Position numbers and translations under genes: made by a program
Notes under the pieces: generated by a model
What the model saw: the letters and a program-made list of their open reading frames with translations, nothing else
Databases searched by the model: none
What the model was told of the DNA's origin: nothing
Origin: Thiomicrorhabdus immobilis
Lineage (GTDB): Bacteria; Pseudomonadota; Gammaproteobacteria; Thiomicrospirales; Thiomicrospiraceae
Assembly: GCF_021654855.1 (NCBI RefSeq)
Contig: NZ_AP024202.1
Coordinates: 930,001-994,000 of the forward strand
Reading direction: 5' to 3'
Length of the DNA stretch: 64,000 bases
Part shown: positions 10,264-18,996 of the stretch, piece after piece
How positions within the stretch are numbered: the stretch's first letter is position 1
Layout: every line of letters begins with the position of its first letter

Positions 10264-10773
10264 TTAAGCTGTGACAGTTTCTGGATTTGTTGTTTTTTCT
10301 GCTCGATTTTTTACCAGCATTTTAAGCTCTTCCAATAACCAACGACGACGTACCGATAAAATCCAAAAGGTGATGGATGCCGACATCAGAGCGATGATAA
10401 CCGCCGCGAATGCCACGGTTAAATTATTAGCCACATCCATAAAATTACCCGAAGCCACCGCCATCAACGCAGGCCCCATTGGAATCATGGTGGCAACCAG
10501 TCCGAGCATAGGTGCAATTCGGCTGACTAAACGTAAAGGCTCTAATTGTTTCAACAGATAAAGCTCAACCTCTTGCTGGTCCAATTCGGGGTTTTTACCC
10601 CAAAAATAGCTTAAAGGTTGTTCGGCTTGACCACTTAGTCTTCGCATAATGAGTTCAAAACTAAAACGTCCCAGTTCATATAAGGCGTATAAAAACATCA
10701 ACGCCAATACGATTAAAACCGGGGCTAAAAAGAGGCTGGAAACATCGGCCATCATCTGTTCAATAAAATTCAT
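10264..10773 (-). CDS. MotA/TolQ/ExbB-family proton channel protein
   Basis: 169 residues with an N-terminal span (residues 12-32), a cytoplasmic loop and two C-terminal spans (about 85-105 and 120-145), including RIAPMLGLVATMIPMGPAL, the conserved ExbB/TolQ/MotA pore helix with its glycine/proline pattern. It lies between the CobN-like and DUF2149 genes, as in hmu-type haem loci, so it likely forms a dedicated proton-driven energiser with the DUF2149 protein. The gap to the upstream chelatase gene contains a 24-bp perfect palindrome that could attenuate expression. Confidence 0.85.
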   Translation of the reverse strand: MNFIEQMMADVSSLFLAPVLIVLALMFLYALYELGRFSFELIMRRLSGQAEQPLSYFWGKNPELDQQEVELYLLKQLEPLRLVSRIAPMLGLVATMIPMGPALMAVASGNFMDVANNLTVAFAAVIIALMSASITFWILSVRRRWLLEELKMLVKNRAEKTTNPETVTA

Positions 10774-10813
10774 TTAAAATCCTTTTTGTTGTTTTGATTA
10801 ACTCAATTTAAAT

Positions 10814-10837
10814 AAAGCTACCAGGCCTGGTAGCTTT
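10814..10837. terminator. 24-bp palindrome (possible attenuator) built on ACCAGGCCTGGT
   Basis: Arms AAAGCTACCAGG / CCTGGTAGCTTT form a perfect 12-bp stem with no natural loop, in the gap between the chelatase and ExbB-like genes. The T-tracts are weak (TTTATTT on the minus strand), so it may attenuate rather than stop transcription. Confidence 0.6.
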
Positions 10838-10849
10838 ACTTTTAGTTTG

Positions 10850-13800
10850 TTAAACGGACTGTTTTCTACGTAACCAGGCCTGGTGAATTGCGCCCAAGAG
10901 TAATAATGCAAATAAGGCTAACCACCAGCGTGGTTGGGGTTCTTGCGGTTCTTGTTCTGTTTGTTCTTGCATGACTTGGCCTTGCACGGTTTCTAATGCT
11001 TCGGTCGGTTCAGTCGGTTCTGCGTTTTCTGGTTGCTCGGGTGTTTCGACTGCGGCAGGTTCGGCAGCGGATAACGCGGCATCAGGAGCAGGGGCGGCAC
11101 TGAGTCCATAACCTGTGGCCAATTCAGCGACATAAGCCTTAAAGGTTTGATTATCGGTATGCACATCATACTTTTCGGCCAACTCTTGATAGACTTGCAC
11201 CAACTCTTTTTTGGTTTGCTCACTCGCTTTCCAGTAGTCTTTACGAATCGCCTCCAACATACGTTCGGCAATTTGCGCTTTGGCGGTTGGGTTAGACTTT
11301 TCAAACCAGGCTTTCATCTCTAAGTTGTATTTATCTTTGATATACACTTCATGAAATTCTTGCCATTGGTCGTCACGCACCACATTGCGATCCATCACTT
11401 GCCAGCCCCAGAAGTTATTGATGACATCCAGCATTTCCAATGTGCCCGCATAACCTTCTTTTTGCATCTCTTTGACCCAATTTGGGTGCTGATAGACCGC
11501 ACGTAATTCCGTGGCTAAAAAACGCTCTGCGGTTTGCAATTTGGCTTTTTTAGGATCGCGCATATTTGAGATATACAGCTGAGGGGCTTGGCCATCCAAG
11601 TGTTGAACCGCCAGAGAAATCCCACCTAAATATTCAAACGGATGGTCTAAATCCAACAGGCCACGTAAATTGGAAGAACGAGAGAAAACCGCCGCACTGG
11701 TGCCTTTAAGCTGCTCGGCATAGACATTGACTATTTTGCCTGTGGCATCTTTGGCTTTTTGACTCCATTGCGATTTATCTGGACCATACGCCCAAGACAT
11801 GCGCGACAGATACAGCTCGGCGAGTTTGCCATCTTTTTCATCCCATTGGTCGGAGGCCAAAGTGGCATCGGGCAATTTAGTGCCGTAATCTCCGCTCTCG
11901 GTTCCAAATACTCGGGTTAGAGCAAAAATTCTGGCTGATTTGGCATCAATACCTGAGGCGAGTAGCTCTTTTTCAATGCGTAAGGTATTGGCTTTAATCA
12001 GGTTTTGTTCTGGTGACTCATCCAGATTAGCCAACATTTCGATTGCTTCATTGAACCGTTCCATCACATTCGGGAATTGGTCGCGATACAGCCCTGTTAA
12101 TGAAATCACGGTATCAATACGCGGGCGCCCCAGTTCCTCCAAAGGAATGACCTTCAAGCCAGTCACTCGTCCACCTCTATCCCAAGTGGGTTTTACTCCC
12201 ATGGCATAAAATATTTGGGCTTCCAACATCCCTAAATGACGCAAAGTCTCGGAGCTCCACATGGTAAAAGTGAGTTTTTTCGGGAACTCGTTATGGGTCG
12301 CTTGATGACTAATAACCAACTCTTTCATCGCTTGCACCCCTGCGGCATAAGCGGCTTTGGTGGGAATGCGTGAGGGATCGAAACCATACATGTTGCGTCC
12401 TGTTGGCAAGGCATCTGGATTGCGAATGGGATCGCCACCGTATGACGGGTCAACCCATTTGGCAGACAGGCCTGTTAACAATCCGCTGGTTTCAGTTTCT
12501 GCTTGCATATTATTGGCGTATTTAATGCCTTGTTTCACGATGGCAGCTAAGGCTAAATTCGCTTGGTCATTGGCAGACAACGGTTGCTGTTGGATGATAT
12601 GGCTACGCACAAACTTAAATGGTGCACTCTCTTTAATGAGTTTGTAATCCGCTTTAAAGAGTTGGCGGCTGTCTTTGAATCCAAGCGGTTGCATTAAGTC
12701 ATCACCCAGCATCAGCATAATATTGAGGGCTAAATGGTCGTCCTCCGCGGTTTCACCAAAGGTATGTAAGCCTAAAGGTTGCATGGCTGAACCTAGGTCT
12801 TCCAGGTAGTTTTCAATGTCACGTAAAAACGAGTCGAAATTAGCGTGTAAGTCGGCGACTTTCCATCCCATATCTTCGGGGATTTTCATTTTGACGGCTT
12901 GCTCAATAATCAGCTCTTTGGCATTTGATTTCACCAAACCATCATCCAATGAGGTGTATTCACGAATGGTGTCATTGATGGCTACAAAATCGTCAGACAG
13001 GCCAGCTGGCGAAAAAGACGGTACTTGATAGCTGATAATCACCCCTCGGCCACGGCGTTTAACGTGAAGCGCTTCACCAATGTTATCGACAATATAGGGG
13101 TAAACAACGGGGGTGTTGCCAACCGCTAAATTAGGGTAGTCATACGCCCAAAGACCACGTTCTTTACCTGGGTGCCACTCTTGCGTGCCGTGAGTACCCC
13201 AATGAACGATGGCATCGGTTTTATAGACTTCACGAATCCAAAGATAGGCAGCCGCATAGTAGTGATTCATGGGTTTTTTAGTGTCATGAAACAGGTCTTT
13301 GTCTTGTTCGGCCGTGCTGCCACCACGATTTGGCTGCGGCATAACGATTAAATTGCCAAGTTTTAAGCGAGGAATGACAAAGCCTTTTTGTCCTTGGTAT
13401 TCCAGCAGCCAATTATTCTGCTCGGCATCCCCCCAGTGCTGGTTCATATCCGCTTGCACTGTTTGTGGTAATTTTTTGAACCAGGCCTGGTAAGTTGCCA
13501 GTGGCATAAAATCCCACATCTCGGTTTGCATTAATTCAGGCAGGGCGTTTTGACGATAAGCGGGGCGTAGCATCGTTGCCACCGCATCAATCATTTGTTG
13601 CTCGGTAATATCCTCAAATTGATAACCTTGTTGTTTTAAATCGGTAACCAATTTTTCAATGGAACGCGGTACATTCATATTGGACGCACCTTGGTTTTTT
13701 TCACCAGGAGGGTGGTTCCAAAACAGTAATGCCAATTTTTTATCGGCATTGGCTTTTTGCTGTAACTTGGCCAAGTTCATCGCTTTACCTAGCAGTAAAT

Positions 13801-15112
13801 CCATCTGTTCAGGCAGGGCAATCATTTCGCCATCTGGGTTTACCGTTAACACCACAGGGTCTTGCAACCCGATATATTCGGCATTGGTTAAGGTGAAGGG
13901 TAAGCGGAATGAGCTCACACCTGCCAAATCCTCAAGGTAAACATCTCGACCACCATCACGGTAGTGCAGGATGTTGAGAACAGGGATACCTTGGGCTTGA
14001 TAACGTAATTTTTTGCCATCGGTATCGCCACCTAAAAAGGTATTGACTAGCATGACATTGGGTAAAACCTTGCCGTGATAAGTGATTAATGGCTCGTCAA
14101 ATTTATAAGGACGCCCTGTTTTGGGATTGGGAAAAGGGTTGTCGGTTTGATTAGTTGCTTGATTCGCTGTTAAGGGACGACCACTTGGTCTTTGCGAAGC
14201 GGTTTGTGGCTTGTTAGAGTTGGCTGGCATTGGACGACCAGAAGGTTGGTTTTGAGGTTTTCCTTGCGGTTGAGTTGTACCTTGTTGCGGTCGTTTAGCA
14301 AAGGTGCTTTGATTGACTCTGGCTGCTCGATAATAGACCAGCGGCATAGCACCACGTTGTTCAATCTCAGCAATCACCGCATCCAAATGACGAGTTTGAC
14401 CATCGGATAGATAACTTGAGGTGGTTTCCATGCCTATGACCAGGCCTGGTGTATTTTGTTTACCGTTTAGGTCATCTTTTGGGTTTTGCTGTTGCCACCA
14501 GCTTAAATAGCTTGGTAGGTCGGTAAAGATTTGTTTTGTGTATTTTGGGTGGTAGATTCCGCCATTTGGCATCTCAATGGGGGGTGGAATTTGGGCTAAG
14601 TCGCCACCAGCCATTAGGGCTTTGGCATAGTCAAACAACAAACGATGGTTGTCGGTCATGCCTCCCAAATAATAGGCGTAAATATGTTGTCCAACCTGCC
14701 CACTCATATTGACCGTGCGCATCTTTAAGGTTCGGCTAAAGCGGTTGATATGCAAAACGGGTACTTTTAACGCGCGTAACGTCTCACCTGCCATATTTTC
14801 AATTATCGCTTGGTCTTCGTTTCTTGGAGCATCAATAATGACCAGGCCTGCATTTTTTAGAGTTTTCTGAACCCCCTTTAAACCACCAGAACCGTTTTTT
14901 GCATCGACTTGTACCCAAGAAAATTCAACACCTTGCTGTTTGGAAATTGGCTCGAGTAACTTAAATTTATGGCTTAGTACAAACTCGGTAGAGATCAGAG
15001 CCACTTTGTTTGTTCCTGTTTGGTTTGTCTGTGCTTCTGACGAAAAAACGGGGGCTGACCAAATAGTCAACCACCCGCTTAGCAGAAACATCCATAACGA
15101 GTAGTGTTTCAT
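10850..15112 (-). CDS. membrane-anchored periplasmic CobN/HmuS-type chelatase
   Basis: 1420 residues of the CobN/magnesium-chelatase H family. Unlike cytoplasmic CobN it has a signal peptide (LWMFLLSGWLTIWSAPVFSS) and a C-terminal anchor (WWLALFALLLLGAIH, near residue 1400) preceded by a Pro/Glu/Ala-rich stalk. This topology, and the order TonB receptor-CobN-like-ExbB-like-DUF2149, fits HmuS of haem-uptake loci, a CobN relative reported to remove iron from haem anaerobically. Conserved core signatures include HWGTHGTQEWHPGKERGLW and LPTGRNMYGFDP. Residues ~272-335 are a low-complexity Gln/Pro/Asn insertion with two near-repeats beginning SGRP. It carries two perfect and several near-perfect CCAGGCCTGG copies. 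Cobalt insertion for B12 is less likely because no CobS/CobT is present. No gene symbol is assigned. Confidence 0.85.
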   Translation of the reverse strand: MKHYSLWMFLLSGWLTIWSAPVFSSEAQTNQTGTNKVALISTEFVLSHKFKLLEPISKQQGVEFSWVQVDAKNGSGGLKGVQKTLKNAGLVIIDAPRNEDQAIIENMAGETLRALKVPVLHINRFSRTLKMRTVNMSGQVGQHIYAYYLGGMTDNHRLLFDYAKALMAGGDLAQIPPPIEMPNGGIYHPKYTKQIFTDLPSYLSWWQQQNPKDDLNGKQNTPGLVIGMETTSSYLSDGQTRHLDAVIAEIEQRGAMPLVYYRAARVNQSTFAKRPQQGTTQPQGKPQNQPSGRPMPANSNKPQTASQRPSGRPLTANQATNQTDNPFPNPKTGRPYKFDEPLITYHGKVLPNVMLVNTFLGGDTDGKKLRYQAQGIPVLNILHYRDGGRDVYLEDLAGVSSFRLPFTLTNAEYIGLQDPVVLTVNPDGEMIALPEQMDLLLGKAMNLAKLQQKANADKKLALLFWNHPPGEKNQGASNMNVPRSIEKLVTDLKQQGYQFEDITEQQMIDAVATMLRPAYRQNALPELMQTEMWDFMPLATYQAWFKKLPQTVQADMNQHWGDAEQNNWLLEYQGQKGFVIPRLKLGNLIVMPQPNRGGSTAEQDKDLFHDTKKPMNHYYAAAYLWIREVYKTDAIVHWGTHGTQEWHPGKERGLWAYDYPNLAVGNTPVVYPYIVDNIGEALHVKRRGRGVIISYQVPSFSPAGLSDDFVAINDTIREYTSLDDGLVKSNAKELIIEQAVKMKIPEDMGWKVADLHANFDSFLRDIENYLEDLGSAMQPLGLHTFGETAEDDHLALNIMLMLGDDLMQPLGFKDSRQLFKADYKLIKESAPFKFVRSHIIQQQPLSANDQANLALAAIVKQGIKYANNMQAETETSGLLTGLSAKWVDPSYGGDPIRNPDALPTGRNMYGFDPSRIPTKAAYAAGVQAMKELVISHQATHNEFPKKLTFTMWSSETLRHLGMLEAQIFYAMGVKPTWDRGGRVTGLKVIPLEELGRPRIDTVISLTGLYRDQFPNVMERFNEAIEMLANLDESPEQNLIKANTLRIEKELLASGIDAKSARIFALTRVFGTESGDYGTKLPDATLASDQWDEKDGKLAELYLSRMSWAYGPDKSQWSQKAKDATGKIVNVYAEQLKGTSAAVFSRSSNLRGLLDLDHPFEYLGGISLAVQHLDGQAPQLYISNMRDPKKAKLQTAERFLATELRAVYQHPNWVKEMQKEGYAGTLEMLDVINNFWGWQVMDRNVVRDDQWQEFHEVYIKDKYNLEMKAWFEKSNPTAKAQIAERMLEAIRKDYWKASEQTKKELVQVYQELAEKYDVHTDNQTFKAYVAELATGYGLSAAPAPDAALSAAEPAAVETPEQPENAEPTEPTEALETVQGQVMQEQTEQEPQEPQPRWWLALFALLLLGAIHQAWLRRKQSV

Positions 15113-15120
15113 ATTATTCC

Positions 15121-17364
15121 TTAGAATTTAACTTTTAAACCAGCCATCCAAACACGACCTGGATCAACGTTGATGGAAAGGTCTTCTTGGTTATAAACAC
15201 CATCCTGGTTGCTGTCGTAGGTACCACGTACAATCGAATAGAATTGGTCATCAAGTACGTTATCCACTTTCAGGAAGAAACTTAAATCAGAAGGCCTACC
15301 GCCTACGACTTTAGCTTTGGTTTTGTATTCCAATCCCAGGTTAAATAGTGTGCGTGCTGGCATTTTCTCTTGGTTGATTTCATCGGCATAGCTTTCACCA
15401 CGGTAGTCCACTTCTGCATTGAGAGTGAGGTGGTTTGTGGCATACCAGTTGGTACGGAAGTTCGCGCTATGGGTTGGGGTTCTTGGAACATAATTGCCGC
15501 TGTTGTCATAGTGCTGGAAATAGACTTCTTTGGTTGGGTCTGTCATTGCAGATAATGAATTTAAAACCGTACCGTACGGATTTCCTAAAGCAAGGTAAAA
15601 ATCCTCATAACTACCGAATTTACTCACAAGATAGGTGTAGGCAAAGTCGAATGAAAGGTCATGTTTCTTTTCGGTTTGCAGAGCCAGCTCTAAGCCATAG
15701 CTGGTGGTTTGTCCGATGTTTTCATAAAGTTCTTCAATATCATATTGGTTGGTGACATTGCTGTTTACGTACTGCCCGATACTGCTGGTAATAAAATCAC
15801 TGCGGTCAATATAGAAAGCAGAGGTATTCATCTTGGTCTGCCAGCCCAAAAGGTTGACTGAATTACGTAAACCTAGTTCAAAGTTGTAGGTGGTTTCAGG
15901 TTTTAGGTTGTCATTGGTGGCCATTTGTTCAAGGGTAGGCGCACGAAAACCGGTTGAGACAGAGCTATATAGTGAGCTACTTTCACTGAGGTCATAATCA
16001 CCGCCTAGACGGAAAGAGTGCATGTTAAAAGTGTCGCTCGATGTTGTATCTGTAAGTCTATCTAAACCGTCCATATCGATTTGGTCAAAACGGTAGTTCA
16101 CCGTGATGTCCAAATCAGAATTTACCGCAAGTTTGGCTTCAGTGTATGCGGCTTTGGTGATTTCTTCGCGATACGAATCGGATTTAATCGTGCCAGCCGT
16201 AATGGTGCTGCCGAATTTGAAGGTACGATAGTCTTCTTTTACTGTTGTCACTTCATCAAACGTGTTCTTTTTGAATTCAAGCCCGCCCATTAAGGCCCAG
16301 TTACCGAATGAGTCACGTGTTTCGAGTTTTAATCCGCGTTGAATCTGGTGGTAATCATTTAGGTTTTGATACATATCCACTTGATCGTCACCCACTGTTG
16401 CACCCGTGCCATCGTATTTGATAGGCGCTGACCAAAAGTCGGTAATGTCTTCATATTGATAAACAATCGCTTGAAAATTTCCTGTATCGGAAAAATCTTT
16501 TGAGTAAGTGAGGTTTAAGCGGGATAAGTCGACATTGAACATGCGAGTATAACCTCGTCCTTCAAGTTCGCCTTCAGGGTCGGTTTCCGCAGCGGTAACA
16601 CCTGTCACAGAGCCATCTCGATCACGGAATCGGTCTGCCTTCTCAAAACCGAATGTGAAATCACTACTGTCATCCATGTAATACTGAAAATTTCCAGAGA
16701 GACTTTTTGAGTCACGTTGAGATAAGGCATAGTAACCGTCGTTATGTCTGTCTGAATACTGGATATGGCCAGCGAATTCGTCTTCGGCTAGACCAAGTTT
16801 GAGTTGTTTACGAGTATAGCCGTAGCTTCCTGTATCCAGTTCCAAGGTTGCTCCCGCGTTATCTGCACCACGTTTAGTGGTAATAATGACTGCACCAGCC
16901 AAAGCGTCTTCACCAAATAGGTAAGACGCTCCGCCTTTCACGATACGAATAGATTCAATATTATCTAGATCGATATTGACCTTTCCGGTACGTTCAAACA
17001 CAGGGACGCCATCGATGACAATCGCTACTCCTGGCTTTTCACCCATATAACGTTGGTTATCAATACCACGAATCTTGATTTTAATACCATCGCCTTCACC
17101 GGCTAAATCAGCGGTAATACCAGGTACACTGCGGAGTACTTCAATGATATTGGTTGCATGTTTTGCTTCGACCGCTTCTCCGCTGATAAGCATGGTGCTT
17201 GAAGGATTGTTTGTATCACTTTCAAAACGGTCTTCAATTGTGGAACTGGTCACTTGGATGGCATCAAGGCTAGTTGATTCGGCATGGCTTATATGGGCAT
17301 GGGAAGCAAATAACGTAGCGAATAGAAGCACTGAAGGTTTGGGTTTGAAAGGGAGGTTATGCAT
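15121..17364 (-). CDS. TonB-dependent receptor, haem/tetrapyrrole type
   Basis: Outer-membrane receptor: signal peptide (PSVLLFATLFASHAHISHA), TonB-box region LDAIQVTSS, plug with VLRSVPGITADLAGEGDG, IKIRGIDNQRYMGEKPG and ESIRIVKGGASYLFGEDALAG, and a barrel ending in Phe (MAGLKVKF). The chosen ATG has AAGGA eight bases upstream; an earlier in-frame ATG at 17385 adds seven residues (MKTKDFS) but lacks a ribosome site. It is the first gene of the cluster, eight bases ahead of the chelatase, and carries the RegA-type palindrome in its promoter. The substrate (haem, cobalamin or another tetrapyrrole) is inferred from its partner genes. Confidence 0.85.
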   Translation of the reverse strand: MHNLPFKPKPSVLLFATLFASHAHISHAESTSLDAIQVTSSTIEDRFESDTNNPSSTMLISGEAVEAKHATNIIEVLRSVPGITADLAGEGDGIKIKIRGIDNQRYMGEKPGVAIVIDGVPVFERTGKVNIDLDNIESIRIVKGGASYLFGEDALAGAVIITTKRGADNAGATLELDTGSYGYTRKQLKLGLAEDEFAGHIQYSDRHNDGYYALSQRDSKSLSGNFQYYMDDSSDFTFGFEKADRFRDRDGSVTGVTAAETDPEGELEGRGYTRMFNVDLSRLNLTYSKDFSDTGNFQAIVYQYEDITDFWSAPIKYDGTGATVGDDQVDMYQNLNDYHQIQRGLKLETRDSFGNWALMGGLEFKKNTFDEVTTVKEDYRTFKFGSTITAGTIKSDSYREEITKAAYTEAKLAVNSDLDITVNYRFDQIDMDGLDRLTDTTSSDTFNMHSFRLGGDYDLSESSSLYSSVSTGFRAPTLEQMATNDNLKPETTYNFELGLRNSVNLLGWQTKMNTSAFYIDRSDFITSSIGQYVNSNVTNQYDIEELYENIGQTTSYGLELALQTEKKHDLSFDFAYTYLVSKFGSYEDFYLALGNPYGTVLNSLSAMTDPTKEVYFQHYDNSGNYVPRTPTHSANFRTNWYATNHLTLNAEVDYRGESYADEINQEKMPARTLFNLGLEYKTKAKVVGGRPSDLSFFLKVDNVLDDQFYSIVRGTYDSNQDGVYNQEDLSINVDPGRVWMAGLKVKF

Positions 17365-17424
17365 TGAGAAATCCTTGGTTTTCATTTAGCCGAGGATTCT
17401 AATGATTTAAGGAAATTCAAACAA

Positions 17425-17441
17425 TGCGACAAATTGTCGCA
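17425..17441. promoter_or_regulatory. 17-bp operator palindrome upstream of the haem-type receptor (RegA-type box)
   Basis: TGCGACAAATTGTCGCA, base-for-base identical to the site before the copper receptor, 40-60 bp upstream of this receptor's start. Confidence 0.75.
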
Positions 17442-17688
17442 CATGGAGGTTTTGCTAGAGTTTATAAGGGCTTATGGGAGAGGGGGGTACCATCAATAAC
17501 GGTTTTATATCGAGTGGATAGCAAACTCTGTTCATTAGAACGGATTGGATTTCGGAAAAGGTTTAAACGATTAAATATTAAAGTAGGAGTGAAATCGCTT
17601 CACTGGTATTCGGTTTTGAAACCATGACCCGAGAGCCATCTTGGATTAGACGCTCTGCGGTAATGGTTTTATTGAACTTGTCTGACAA
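17442..17688. other. intergenic stretch with a possible 36-codon remnant
   Basis: No complete gene is evident. On the minus strand the frame of the 432-residue protein continues after its TGA for 36 sense codons to a TAA at 17578-17580, with protein-like composition (AERLIQDGSRVMVSKP). This could be a decayed extension or chance. Confidence 0.4.
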
Positions 17689-18987
17689 TCATTTAGCTTT
17701 ATAGCTATAAGGCGCCGCTTCTTTAGGGGCTTCGGTATATCTTTTGATAACCTGTTGCATTTCGAGCATCTGCTTTTGCAACTGTTGCTGCTGGTTTTGT
17801 AGGTTTTTCAGTTCATTTAGGATGGTTTTTGAACTCTCAGTCGTATTCAAGTTTAAGTTGGTTTTAACACCTAAACGGGCTTGAATCGCTTGTAAGGTTT
17901 TCTCTTGTTTTTTGATCAGCCAGCTGATGTCATTGAGTTTTTTGACCTGGAATTCTGTCAAACCTGAAGCCGTCGGGGACTTTTGAACTTGAGCCTGTAT
18001 GGTTTGTTGTTGTGTTAATACCTTCTCAACTAAGGCTTTCAGCTCAGCAAATTCTTCACTAGATACTTGCGCTGTATTTGTATTGTTATGCAAATCCTTC
18101 AAGCCGTCATTGTGAAGACTCTCTTCCTTCATTGGACGGTCATGGTTTGTCTCGGTGGAGTGAGAGTTTGCAATGACTGAGTGCGCTTTGGTTTGAGAGT
18201 CGGTTGTTTGACTATCGGTATGATGCAGCATTTCTTCCTTATCATTTTTAACGTGAAGACCATCTGTTACCGGCATCTCATGATCGGCGATCAAGGCGGC
18301 GGTCTCTGGATGTACGCTATTATGAGCATCGCTGTGGCTATCTGGCTCGCTGGCTTTTTCGGTTGCTACGGTTTCATCGGTATGCAAGTCAGACCCTTCT
18401 GGATGAATACTGACAGCGGTTTTGGCGTTCATATCATTAAGACTGGCAATGCGTTGAGTCATTGTTTCGATTACCGAGGCTAATTCATCCACTTTTAAGG
18501 TGATTTTCTTATTTAATAACGTGTTTTCGGTGGCAATGATATCCAGAACTTCACCTTTGAATTGGGCTTGTTCTTTTTGCATGGCATAAAGTAAATAACC
18601 CATTGCACCCAGCGCAATGAAGCTGAATACAATTGATGTGATGAGCATAATGGAAAAACTGCTTTTCGCAGACTGAAAATCTTTGGCGGCATTACGAACC
18701 GATTGGCGCCAATTGAAGTTTGAATCATTAAGTTCGATGGTTTGCGCTTTAAGCAGTTCAGCTTGTTTTATGGATGCTTGAGCCGCTTGATGGCTTTGAG
18801 TTGAGGCTTCTTGAGCGGTTTTTGCCGCTTCTAATGCAAGAAGGCTCGCTTCGCTGGAAGCTTTGTTGTTCGCTTCCTGGATCTGTTGGTTTTGATTCGA
18901 TGTATTTTTAATAGTCGACTCTAACGCTTGAGTTGATTCCTCAAGCTGTTCGACTTCTTGTAATAGATCATCAACAATATCGCTCAT
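17689..18987 (-). CDS. unknown coiled-coil inner-membrane protein
   Basis: 432 residues, family not recognised. Residues 1-100 are a predicted coiled coil rich in Gln/Ala/Ser (SLLALEAAKTAQEASTQSHQ), then one membrane span (about 111-134, FSIMLITSIVFSFIALGAMG), a second coiled-coil segment (140-185), a His/Ser/Glu/Asp-rich low-complexity linker (200-300, many SHST/SDAH patterns) and a C-terminal coiled coil (310-425, Q-rich). It lies nine bases behind a highly acidic protein, and both contain a similar LLAL-(A)-x-x-QA helical segment, so they are probably partners. Possible roles are a scaffold or cell-pole/envelope linker; none can be shown. Confidence 0.8.
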   Translation of the reverse strand: MSDIVDDLLQEVEQLEESTQALESTIKNTSNQNQQIQEANNKASSEASLLALEAAKTAQEASTQSHQAAQASIKQAELLKAQTIELNDSNFNWRQSVRNAAKDFQSAKSSFSIMLITSIVFSFIALGAMGYLLYAMQKEQAQFKGEVLDIIATENTLLNKKITLKVDELASVIETMTQRIASLNDMNAKTAVSIHPEGSDLHTDETVATEKASEPDSHSDAHNSVHPETAALIADHEMPVTDGLHVKNDKEEMLHHTDSQTTDSQTKAHSVIANSHSTETNHDRPMKEESLHNDGLKDLHNNTNTAQVSSEEFAELKALVEKVLTQQQTIQAQVQKSPTASGLTEFQVKKLNDISWLIKKQEKTLQAIQARLGVKTNLNLNTTESSKTILNELKNLQNQQQQLQKQMLEMQQVIKRYTEAPKEAAPYSYKAK

Positions 18988-18996
18988 AGATTTTGC

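Noticed and set aside
10850-15112. Cytoplasmic cobaltochelatase CobN for B12 synthesis
   Set aside because: A signal peptide, a C-terminal membrane anchor and hmu-type neighbours, with no CobS/CobT or other cobalamin genes, favour a haem-uptake role.
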